Shown: one piece after another, positions 28,181-38,183 of the stretch
Numbering within the stretch: the stretch's first letter is position 1
Layout: each line of letters begins with the position of its first letter
Source: Dipteris shenzhenensis
Taxonomy: Eukaryota; Polypodiophyta; Polypodiopsida; Gleicheniales
Length of the DNA stretch: 64,000 nt
Reading direction: 5' to 3' (one strand)
NCBI GenBank assembly: GCA_047967505.1
Contig: CM106539.1
Notes under the pieces: model-generated
What the model was told of the DNA's origin: nothing
Seen by the model: the letters and a program-made list of their open reading frames with translations, nothing else
The model's database searches: none
Program-made: the position numbers and the translations under genes

Positions 28181-29024
28181 TTAAAATGCATAATCTTCAA
28201 AGGATGCCTCATCTTGTGGAGGCTCATTAACTGTAAGTGCATTTTCTGTCTTTGCTTTGTCTCTGCAAAACTTCTCATTATGGTTGTTCTTGCCACAGTG
28301 CTTGCATGGATTAATTTTGAAGCAGTCCTTTGAAAGGTGATTTGTCTTTCCACAGTGATTGCAAGGGGTATACTTGCCCTTCTGGAATTTTACAGCATAA
28401 ACAATGTCATTGCCTGTCCTAGTGCCATTGCCTTTCGTGAGCTCCATATGCCTTTCTTCTTCTTGGAGAGCAGAGATAATACCTTCAAGATTAGGATTAG
28501 GAAGATTTTTCAAAGTGGTAACCATGTGATCATAATCTTCAGGCATACTCTTAAGTAACACTGCCATAGCATCATCTGGAGAAATAGGAGAGTTGATAGA
28601 AGCTAATTGAGTCATAAGACTCCGCATATAGTTGACATGAGCTACCAAAGTAGTACCACTAGCCATCTTCAATTCAAAGAAAGAGATTTTAAGTGATAGT
28701 TTAGAGATGTGAGAGCTAGCACCAAAAATTAAGTCAAGCTTCTGCCAAGCTTCCGAAGGAGACTCCAAGTCAGAGATATGGTGAACATAATCATCTCCTA
28801 AAGCAAGAGCAATGATACCGTATGCTTTTTCTTCTCTAGCTGGGATCCCTTGCCGGTCGTGTCGGAGTTGAGGATTCTCCAGCATTGGAGGCCGTAGAAG
28901 AAGCGGTAGGAGTAGGTTTGACAAGTCCCCATAAGTTCTCCCTCATCAATGCAAATTTCACCTTCATCTGCCATGTGTGGAAGCCCTTTCCATTGAACTT
29001 CTCTAGATTCAATAGGGTAGCCAT
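28181..29024 (-). pseudogene. Gag of the TR-GAG element (one frameshift)
   Basis: Starts MATLLNLEKFNGKGFHTWQM, the typical copia gag N-terminus, runs to about 28850, then continues in another frame with AREEKAYGIIALALGDDYV and the UBN2-type domain (SPSEAWQKLDLIFGA, PEDYDHMVTTLKNL). Two CCHC-type zinc knuckles are present near the C-terminus: CNHCGKTNHLSKDC and CKHCGKNNHNEKFC. A single one-base frame change near 28850-28870 separates the halves, so an otherwise complete ~280-aa gag is probably inactive, unless the shift is programmed or a sequencing error. Confidence 0.85.
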
Positions 29025-29881
29025 GAGAGGGTCTAACCCAGATATTGGGCAGTGTCTTTCTCTCTTACAAGGCAAAAACAATAACTGAAAGACTTCCAAA
29101 ATATAAGCACTTGATGTAGCAAATACTAGTGACCAATATTCAATCAATGATGCTTCTTCTTACATGCTTCACAGAGGTGGCTTAAATGAGTACTTTCCAA
29201 TCAAAAACAGGTCTAACAAATCAAAGCAAAACTGAAGCCACACTTGTATTGATGCTATTGAAAACTTCAAAAACTCAGAAATGCTAGAGTAGCATTTTAT
29301 GTAGCATCATCTTCAAAACTTGTCCAAAACTGTCAAAACTAAAAGATTGAACTTGGAGGGCTTGTAGCTCACTCCTCAAAGCAAAGGAAAGAGGGGTTTC
29401 TAAGGTAAAAGAGAGCTGGAATACCAAGAAGATCCTCTGGGAAGAAGAGGTGCAAAAACGCGTCAGGTCACCTTATCTTCCCTCTCAAAGTCGACTGGTT
29501 TTTCTCTGTTTTCAGCTTGAATATGCAGCCATTGCTGCTCAGATTTCAGCACAAGATAGCTCTAGGTATGGACTAACTCCCCCTGAAAGAAATTAGAGAA
29601 AGATGGAGTGTTCTCAGAGAAAACATAGGAAGAAGAGTCGACGATTTTCGTGTAATGGCGATGAAACGGGCGTGGCTTTCTCTGATTCCTCTCAGCCAGA
29701 GGTTCGCCCCTTCAAGGTGGATCTCCAGCAGGAAGGACGTGGGAAATGGCTGAGAACCGGAGGAGAACAAGCTTAAGAAAGTTTTGGGAAGAAGAGGGAG
29801 AGATGGTGAAGAAGAAGATGAAGAAGAAGATGATGATGTGGCAGAAATGGGCTCAAGGGGGATCAAATGGCTCTGATACCA

Positions 29882-30169
29882 TGTTGGAACACTGAAAGGA
29901 AAGAATAGAGTGGACACAAACTCAGAATACTTGCTTATAGAATGAAGAAGAGTGAGGTCCTTAAGTAGGCACCTCATACATGCTCACTGACATCACTGAT
30001 GACTTCAGAGCTCCACAATCATCTCCTCAATCTGCTCCTAGATTCTCTCAATCATCCTATGTGGCTCTCCACCACCTAACTGTGCTTATGGGCACCTAAC
30101 TGTGCCTCTAGCACTCACACATAGAAACATAAGGTGTGCCTGAGGCATACACCTTGAGATATCCCAACA
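29882..30169 (-). repeat. 5' LTR of the gag-only element
   Basis: 288 bp, with the tRNA-iMet primer-binding site immediately inside it on the minus strand. It is followed by the target duplication GGATT. Confidence 0.95.
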
Positions 30170-30620
30170 GGATTGGGTAGGAGATGTGGACAGTAGGAGA
30201 TCAGTGACAGGTTACTGTTTCTCACTTGGATCTGGAGCTATGTCATGGGTTAGCAAGAAGCAACCCATAGTTGCTCTTTCTTCTACCGAGGCTGAGTACA
30301 AATCAGCATGTTTTGCTTCTTGTGAGGCAGTATGGTTGAGGAGGATTTTAGGGGACATGGGTGCAGTGCAGAACAAGCCTACACAGTTATCATGTGACAA
30401 TCAGAGTTGCATGGCAATTGCAAAGAACCCTGTGTTCCACGCTCACACAAAACACATTGAGATTCAATATCACTTTGTACGTGAGCTCATCATGGATGGA
30501 GAGGTTGACTTGGTGTACTGTTCGACTACAGAGAATGCTACGGACATCTTCACGAAGGCTCTTGGAAGAGACTTGTTGGAGAGGCATCTTCATCGCTTTG
30601 GCATTGGGTCGACAAAGTAA
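30170..30620 (+). pseudogene. Copia RNase H, continuation after the nested insertion
   Basis: Resumes the frame broken at 27517: [19 protein letters not shown], then [19 protein letters not shown], then [18 protein letters not shown] and a stop. All core RNase H blocks are intact in this part. Confidence 0.92.
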
Positions 30621-30650
30621 GTTCACTTGCAGGTCGACATTGAGGGGGGG

Positions 30651-31290
30651 TGTCAGATATAAATGCTCCACTCTCGTGTAACTACGTGGGAACCAGCTAA
30701 CTCTACTTGTAAGCCCCCCATATGAGGAGAAGGCATTTGAGTAGCTCAGTTGTCCAGTAGGTCCTTGTTTGGACACCAGATGGGGGCATCCCATGACTGA
30801 CCGCGCTGAGGGTAGATGGAGCATTTCTTGGGGCAACCCATTCTCAGGTTACGGGGCTTGTTTGGAGCCCCAGATGATCCCGAAGCTGAATGAAGACCGT
30901 AGGTTAGTTGCTCTATTTTGTGCCACGGTTCTATTGTGTGGTCGGTGGCCTATTTTGGGACCGACCCCCAGTCGGCCGTTTTGGGTGGACTGGGTCGGCC
31001 ACCCTATTGGGTCTAACCGACTACGACTGGTGGCTATATAAGAGCAAGCCCGTGAAGCCCATCATCATCACTGGCTACAACAACCTTGATTCCTTAGCAT
31101 CCATCCTCCGTCCTCTACTGTTTCCACCATGCATCGAAGCTTCTCACACAGGAGCGCACGGCTGGGAGGCAGCGCCATCTATTGTATTAGTTTTACAGTA
31201 ATTAGATTTTTGATTCTCCATACTATCTGCTTTTCTCTCTTGCATATAAGATCTTGTTACCTGCTGAGCATTGTATTGTTTTCTTACAAT
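30651..31290 (+). repeat. Putative 3' LTR of the truncated copia element
   Basis: Begins TGTCAGATATAAATGC directly after the polypurine tract at 30640-30650. The 3' limit is not certain, because no partner LTR is present; a GGCTATATAAGAGC TATA-like motif at about 31031 fits an LTR promoter. Confidence 0.5.
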
Positions 31291-31303
31291 TTCTATGTCC
31301 ATA

Positions 31304-31530
31304 ATGGCAACCAAAAGTGTCATATATTTTGCCATTTTTATGTATGAAATGGCAACTAAAAGTGCCATATAGTTTTGCCATTTCCACATACAAAATGGCA
31401 ACCAAGAGTGCCATATATTTCTACCATTTTTGTGTCTAAAATGGCAACCAAAAGTGCCATATATTTTGCCATTTTTACGTATTGAATGGCAACTAAAAGT
31501 GCCATATAGTATTGCCATTTCCACATGCCA
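31304..31530. repeat. 45/46-bp minisatellite, five units
   Basis: ATGGCAAC starts at 31304, 31349, 31395, 31441 and 31486. Each unit holds AAATGGCA and TGCCATTT in inverted orientation, so each can form a stem-loop. Two sub-types alternate in an A-B-A-A-B pattern (TATATTTTGCCATTTTT versus TATAGTTTTGCCATTTCC). Confidence 0.92.
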
Positions 31531-34342
31531 ACTCCTCATTGAAACTAATGTAACATGTATGGAGCCACACATGTAGGAGATGATAGATGATTGGCTTGCC
31601 CCAAAAGAGAGTATCGACCACATTGGGATGGATGCCAATGACCATCGATACATGATATCCTTCTAAAATTCTTGAGTTGAGATTCAGAGCTCCTCCATGA
31701 GCTATGCATCTTGCTCTCACTGATCCTGTAAGAGACCTATTGAAGGCCGCCTAGGTAGGCACCTTCTTGCTCTACATGTGAGACAGTCTACACCAACAGG
31801 ATATTGGACATTGTCCCATGTGTTGATTGTCTCAGAGCTGAAATGATGGCTTGCTGTAGAGAATGAGGGCCCAATGGTGACCTTATATATGGGCTAGGCC
31901 CCTTCCTTATCCAGGCTTGTGGCTTCTAAGAACTTGGCATTGTAGCTGCCCCTCCCGCTCAACCAAAACAGAAGGGAGTGCTTGTCCCTTTGACTTGTGC
32001 ACCTTGCTGTCCTAGAAGATAGCCAAGGGTGAAGTCTCCATCTGAGCTATGTATGCAGCAATCAGCCTTCTCTAGTCATCTTGGATGATGGCCCAAGACC
32101 TATGGCCCAAGACCTGCTACTCTATTGTTGCAAACTGCTCTCTTGAAGGGCTACTCCCTTGGATGAATTATGAGGCCTAAATGGCCCCCCCAAAGCCAAC
32201 TAACTTGTATCCTATTTTGGCTGACCAGGAGCTTCCAACCAACTAACTTGGTTAGCTCCCCTATCCATCTTGGTTGAGGTGCACTTAAACTTGATGGGCT
32301 GCCACAGGGGTAGCAGATCTGTTACCACGTGGGAAGCATACTCCTCACATGTGAGACTAATTTTTTGACAAATGTAGCTGAAGTTGTCTGTTAGCTATCT
32401 CAATCACTTGCCATCTCACGAGAACAACCTGCTTTGTACTGTGCTTTGAAAGTAATGTAACATGCATAGAGCCAACTCCTCGCTTGCCCTACATGCATAG
32501 AGCCAAATCCTCACTAAAAGTAATGTAACATGCATGGAGCCACACATGTAAGAGATGACACATGATTGGCCCCCCCCAAAAGAGAGTATCAGCCACATTG
32601 GGATGGATGCCAATGATCATGGATACATGATATCCTTCTAAAATTCTTGGGCTGATTCAGGGCTCCTCCATGAGCTATGCATCTTGCTCTCACTGATCTT
32701 ATAAGAGAGCTGTTGAAGGCAGCTTAAGCAAGCACCTTCCTGCTCTACATATCCAGACAGTCTACACCAAGAGGATATTGGCATTGTCCCATGTGACGAT
32801 TCTGAAATGATGGCTTGTTGTAGAGAATCAGGGCCCAATGGTGACCTTATAGATGGGCTAGGCCCCTTCCTTTTCTAGGCTTGTGGCTTCCAAGATCCTA
32901 GCATTGTAGCTACCCCTCCCACTCAACCAAAACAAAAGGGAGTGCTTCTCCCTTTGACCTATGCACCTTGCTGCCCTAGAAGACAGCTAAGGGTGAAACC
33001 TCCATCTCAGCTATGTCTGTAGCAATTAGCCTTCTCTAGTCATCCTGGATGATGGCCCAAGGCCTATTGCTCTGCTACTCCATATTGCTCCTGAAGGGCT
33101 ACTCCCCTGGATGAACTATGAGCCCCAAATGGCCCCCCTAAAGCCAACTAACTTGTAGCCTATTCTGGCTGACCAAGTGCTTCCAACCAGCCAACCCGGT
33201 TAGCTCCCCAACTATCCATCTTTGTTGAGGTGTTGAGGTGCACTTAAGCTTGATGGGCTACCAGAGGGAAAGCACATCGACTACCATGTGGGAAGCATAC
33301 TCAAATAGAAAAGGTAAAGGATAGGGCTACCACATGGGTAGCACATAGGTTGCCATGTTGGCAGCACACATATAGCTCGCATGTGAGACTAATTTTTTGA
33401 CAAATGTAGCTGAACTTGTCTGTTAGCTATCTCAATCACTTGCCATCTCACAAGAACAACCTGGTTTGTACTGTGTTCTAAAAGTAATGTAACATGCATA
33501 GAGCCAACTCCTCACTTGCCCTACATGCATAGAGCCAACTCCTTGCTGAAAGTAATGTAACATGCATGGAGCCACACATGTAAGAGATGACACATGATTG
33601 GTCCCCCCCAAAAGAGAGTATCAGCCACATTGGGATGGATGCCAATGACCATAAATACATGATATCCTTCTGAAATTCTTGGGCTCAGGGCTCCCATGAG
33701 CTATGCATCCTGCTCTCACTGATCCTGTAAGAGACCTATTGAAGGCCGCCTAAGCAGGCACCTTCCTGCTCTACATGTTAGACATCTACACCAAGAGGAT
33801 ATTGGACATTGTCCCATGTGTTGATTGTCTCAGAGCTAGAATGACGGCTTATTGTCGAGAATGAGGGCCCAATGGTGACCTTATATATGGGCTTGGTCCC
33901 TTCCTTGTCCAGGCTTGTGGCTTTCAAGATCGTGCCATTGTAGTTGCCCCTCTCGCTCAACCAGAACATAAGGGAGTGCTTGTACCTTTGACTTGTGCAC
34001 CTTGTTGCCCTAGAAGAAAGCCAAGGGTGAAGTCTCCATCTGAGCTATGTTTGCAGTAATCAACCTGCTCTAGTCATCCTGGATGATGGCCTAAGACCTA
34101 GTGCTCTACTACTCCAAACTACTCCTAAAGGGTTGCTCCCCTGGATGAACTATGAGCCCCAACTGGCCCCCCCAAAGCCAACTAACTTGTAGCCTATTCT
34201 GGCCGACTAGGAGCTTCTAACCAACCAACCCAGTTAGCTCCCCAACTATCCGTCTTGGTTGAGCTGCACTTAAGCTTGATGGGTGCCACATGGGTAGCAC
34301 ATCGGCTGCCACGTGGGAAGCATACTTAAATAGAAAAGGCAA
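31531..34342. repeat. Three tandem copies of a ~1-kb repeat
   Basis: Copies begin near 31535, 32449 and 33479 (about 970 and 1030 bp apart), sharing GTAACATGCATGGAGCC, AGAGAGTATCAGCCACAT and TGCTCTCACTGATC. Copy 2 has an extra ~80-bp block near 33310-33390. Copy 3 ends at about 34342 where copia RNase H starts. Short open frames occur in all copies on the minus strand but match nothing I know. Confidence 0.9.
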
Positions 34343-34924
34343 GAGGAAACCGCATTTGGATGCGGCTAGATGCATACTCAGGTATGTGAAGTCCACATTG
34401 CAGTATGGACTATTTTATGAGGCTGGGGTTCAGATACAGTTGCATGGATACACTGATGCTGATTGGGCTGGTAGTATTTTTGGTAGACGATCTACCAGTG
34501 GATATGTGTTCTCTTTTGGGAGTGCTGCAGTCACTTGGAGCAGCAAGAAATAGCCTACAGTTGCCTTGTTGAGCACAAAGGCTGAGTACAGGGGTGCAGC
34601 AATTGCTGCATGTGAGGTAGCTTGGTTGCATAAGCTACTCTATGATATGCATCAGTCTACAGATGGGCCAGTTGTCATTTATTGTGACAACATGAGCAGC
34701 ATACACTTGGCAAATAACCCAGTCTATCATGCTAGAACAAAGCACATTGAGGTGCATTATCACTATGTGTGGGAGAAGGTTTTACTAGGTCTTATTGATC
34801 TAGTTTATGTCAGCACAGAGGATTAGGTAGCTGACATATTCACAAAAGCATTGGGCGCAGAGAAGCTGCGCAAGTTCAGAGACCTGCTTGGTGTGCAGGA
34901 ATTGGGATTGAGCTCGAGGGGGAG
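34343..34924 (+). pseudogene. Copia RNase H fragment (same family as the young element at 37.9 kb)
   Basis: RKPHLDAARCILRYVKSTLQ, HGYTDADWAGS and IEVHYHYVWEKVLLG are close to the C-terminus of the intact pol at 38141-41788. Stops at about 34552 and 34825 break it. The rest of pol is missing at the junction with the tandem repeat. Confidence 0.9.
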
Positions 34925-35276
34925 TGTTGAGATATCAAGCTCCACTCGCGATATGCCACGGTGACCATTGTGCATTTATGTCACCGACTTGTTAGCTGCA
35001 GACACTGTTGGTACACCGCCCACGAATAATAGCTGGATGACAGCTATCCTTATCTACTCTAGTTTGTGGCTCAGTTAGTATGCCACCTTAGTTAGTTGAG
35101 TTTGGTTTGAGATCCACATATAGGTTTCTTCTATTTCTTTGTATGAGAGTTCTTTTGGCTTTCACAACTAAGAAGAGGAAAACTATTTTCAGCCTCCACC
35201 TTTGTGTGTATTCCCCCATTGTGCATGTGAGAAAGCTGCAAGTGAGACTCCTTCCCTCTCTCCAACTATCTTTACA
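34925..35276 (+). repeat. 352-bp copia 3' LTR
   Basis: Begins TGTTGAGATATCAAGC right after a purine tract (CGAGGGGGAG) and ends TCTTTACA. It has the same length as, and matches in inverted orientation, the LTR at 43113-43464. Confidence 0.9.
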
Positions 35277-35311
35277 TAGCCATCCATTTCCACTCCATCC
35301 AAGGTAGCTAT

Positions 35312-37870
35312 TCAGCATGAACCTTGCAGAGTAATCTCCACTACATGGTAAGGACCCATGCCCCTATATTCAAGTTTACGTTTGGTGTTGCAGATGCTAT
35401 ATAGGAGTGCGAGTTCTCCTTCCTTGAGGTCCTTGTTTTTGAGATTGCAGTCGAACCTTTTTTTACACCGTGCCTTCTCCACTCTAAGGCAATAGGCTAC
35501 ACGCAATCTCGTTTCATCTAGCTGTTAGAGATCGATTAAGTGGTCCACCAAGGCATTTTTGGCGAACCTTTGCTTGATCATGATGTGAAGGCTAGGCACT
35601 ACATAATCCATTGGCATAACTACTTCCACCCCAAAGGCTACTAGGCTAAAGGGGGTGCACTTTGTGGGGCCAATTTGTAAGGCATTTGGTAGGCCCATAA
35701 TGTGGTGATGAGCTTGTGTTCCCAGTCGGTATGATTGGCTTCTAGGGTGCAAGTTATAATCTTGCAACATGTCTTGTTCGAGCTCTCAGCCAAGCTATTT
35801 TCCCTAGGGTAGTATGGCGTCGACTTCCTATGTATGATCATGAGTTCACTAGTCAGGATCGCTATAGTTTCATTGAGGAAATGAGCTCCTCGATCACTGA
35901 CCAATTCTAAGGGGCACCCAAACTATGTGATGACTTGTTCATATAAAGACTTAACTATGGACCGGGCATCGCGGCTTTTCTTGTGGCTCGGGTCCTCCAC
36001 CCATTTGGTGAAATAATTTGTGGCCAGGATAATGTATCTAGCCAATAAAGTCTATGCTCCATTTATCAAAGGGATGATAGTTAATATTCCCATTAGGGGC
36101 ATCATGTCTACTTTATGTGGGATTTGTACTCTTTGGCAGGTATCACATTGCTTGATAAACTCAGCTGCATCTCCGAAGATAGTTGTCCACTATAGGCCTG
36201 CTTGCAACACTTTACGTGCTGTATTGTTAGTGGCAAAGTGATCGCTTGATATCCCAAAATGGGCTTCTTTGAGCACATCGATGTATTTATGCTCGCACAC
36301 ACACCTATGCATGATGCCATCCTTGACCATGTGATATAGTTGGCCTGCAATTAGCTGATATGGTGCTACGTCCGTGATGAGTTGATGAGATCTGTCCCTC
36401 TTGAGGGCTTAGTTTGGAGGCAACTCGTTTGCCAGGTAGTGGCCTATTTTGGTTGCCCATTCTAGAATTATGTCAATGAGGAATAGGGGAGCATCTGGGA
36501 GGTCATCCTCGACTCCCATTGGAGCTTTCCCATTGGGAACATTTGAGAGGTGGTCGGCTAGGACGTGGGTCTTTCCCTTACATACCGTGACTACGAATTT
36601 GAACTCCAAAAGGATAAGCACCCACCTGGTGATGCATCCCATCATGCAGGGCTTATTAACCAAATATAGTATTGCTTGATGATCAACAAAAAAGATGAAC
36701 TTGTTGACTAACAAGTAATGTCCGAACTTCTTCACTGAGTAGACCATGGCCAAGAATTCCCTCTTATTAACCTTGGCATCATTTAATTGTCGACTAGCAA
36801 AGTGTATCGGGTAGTCCATGTTGTACTCCCCTCATTGGGCTAACACACATTCGATGGAAAAGTTTGAGGTATCTATGTGGATGTGGAATGTTAGATTCCA
36901 GTTCAGGGCTTGAAATACCGGTGCTATGGCCAGAGCTAACTTGAGGGTCTCAAAGGATTTTTGATATTCCTCGGCCCACTCAAAGAATACTAATAGCTTG
37001 TACAATGGCCGGGCTATGTCTGTGTAAAACAGGATGAACCTTCGATAGTAGCCTGTATGGCCCATAAATTGCTGCACTCCCTTGGCATTGGTGGGGGGAG
37101 GTCACTCTAGAATGAGATTGATCTTGTTGCCATTTGTGGAGATGCCATTCTTGGACACCATGTGACCAAGAATCACGCCATGTTTGGCCCAAACTTGGCA
37201 CTTGAGGGGATTCAAGGATATCCGATACAACCTGCATCTTTCAAGGACTACTTTTAGGTATCTCAAGTAATCATCCCATGTCGAGTTCATGCACACGTCA
37301 TCCAAGAAGACTTATACAAAGTCCCTTAGGTACTCCTTGAAGACAGTGATCATCAACCCCACTGAAATGTGGCGGGCACATTGGTAAGCCCAAATATCAA
37401 TACTTTGGATACATACACACCCCATCGGTTGTTGAGAAGCCAGTTTTATGTTGGTCTTGCAGGATAGATACCTGCTTGTATCTTGAGAATCTATCTAGGA
37501 AGCTGTAAGCTTCCTTTCCTGCTACTACTCTTTCTAGAACATGTTTCATGAAAGGCAAGGCATAGTGGTCATGCCCGGTGGTGGCATTGACTTTCTTCAG
37601 ATCCACGCATACTCGAATCTTTCCATTCTTTTTTTGGACTATCACGATGGGTGACACCCAATATGTATGCTCTATCTCATAGATGAATCTCGCATCTATG
37701 AGTTTCTAGATCTCCTCCCTCACTATAAGTGCATATTTGGGATTCATAGGGTAGGGATGCTGGTGCACTAGCCTGGCATCATCTAGCATGGGTATCATGT
37801 GTTGCACAACTTCAGTGGGCACACCCTTCATATCTGTGTGCTTCTAGGCCATGCAGTCCTTGTACTCTTA
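35312..37870 (-). pseudogene. Ty3/gypsy RT-RNase H-integrase relic
   Basis: In order: SPIVIVQKKNGKIRVCVDL and HDHYALPF (37657-37540, RT), a segment starting LPLCFDDVC-like/MDDVCMNS where the catalytic YxDD is altered (about 37300), LNPLKCQVWAKHGVILGHMVS, FMGHTGYYRRFI (RT thumb), DYPIHFASRQLNDAKVNKRE (RNase H, 36819), KTHVLADHLSNVP, then integrase VSDRGAHFLNE, STPYYPRENSLAESSNK and TDWEHKLITTLWAY (35904-35680), and RYGMGPYHV-like C-terminal sequence near 35360. Frame changes and stops occur throughout. Confidence 0.88.
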
Positions 37871-37885
37871 AAGGAGGTCAATTAA

Positions 37886-38183
37886 TGTAAAGAATGAGGG
37901 AGAGAGATAGGAGACTCAAGTTCAGCTTTCTTCACAACACACAAAAGAGAGAGGACACAAAGTTGGAGGGTGAAGCCTTTCTTCACTTTTGCACACAACA
38001 ACAATACAATAGAAGAGGGAAATACCCTATATGTCAAACCCTAGAATACGTGGTTTATATGTGAACCCAAACCAAAAACATACGTGGTAGTCTAACTACA
38101 CCACGAGTACAACTAACATAGGCGGTGACATAAATGATAGTCATCCAGGAGATATATCGGAGGTAGAGCTTGATATCTCAACA
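37886..38183 (-). repeat. 3' LTR of the young copia element
   Basis: 298 bp, next to the polypurine tract and the ATTAA duplication. The pol stop codon (38141) lies inside this LTR, about 43 bp past its start in element orientation. Confidence 0.95.

Larger units (their letters stand above)
27518..30169 (-). mobile_element. Young gag-only LTR element (TR-GAG type), 2652 bp, TSD GGATT
   Basis: Two 288-bp LTRs (27518-27805, 29882-30169) begin TGTTGG and end CCAACA and differ at only two sites. The element is flanked by GGATT at 27513-27517 and 30170-30174. Removing it restores the copia RNase H frame across DSD|WVGD. On the minus strand a tRNA-iMet site, TGGTATCAGAGCC (about 29880-29868), follows the 5' LTR, and a polypurine tract (CCTTGAGGGGGGG, 27819-27807) precedes the 3' LTR. 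The only coding capacity is gag; there is no protease, integrase or RT, so it must be mobilised in trans. Confidence 0.95.
24061..30650 (+). mobile_element. 5'-truncated Ty1/copia element, split by a nested element
   Basis: Copia gag starts abruptly within the gag domain at ENYPLWKFKMKTILSTYELW (about 24063) without LTR, PBS or gag N-terminus. Gag, protease, integrase, RT and RNase H follow in order. The RNase H is interrupted at 27517 by a 2.65-kb insertion and resumes at 30170. It ends at 30620 followed by a polypurine tract (TTGAGGGGGGG) and a putative 3' LTR. Confidence 0.85.

Noticed and set aside
31304-31530. Regularly spaced palindromic repeats resembling a CRISPR array
   Set aside because: The whole 45-46-bp unit is repeated, with no unique spacers, no cas genes and a plant nuclear context.
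31144-33660. Related minus-strand short frames in the ~1-kb repeats
   Set aside because: Similarity simply reflects the repeat itself; frames are short, interrupted and have no domain.
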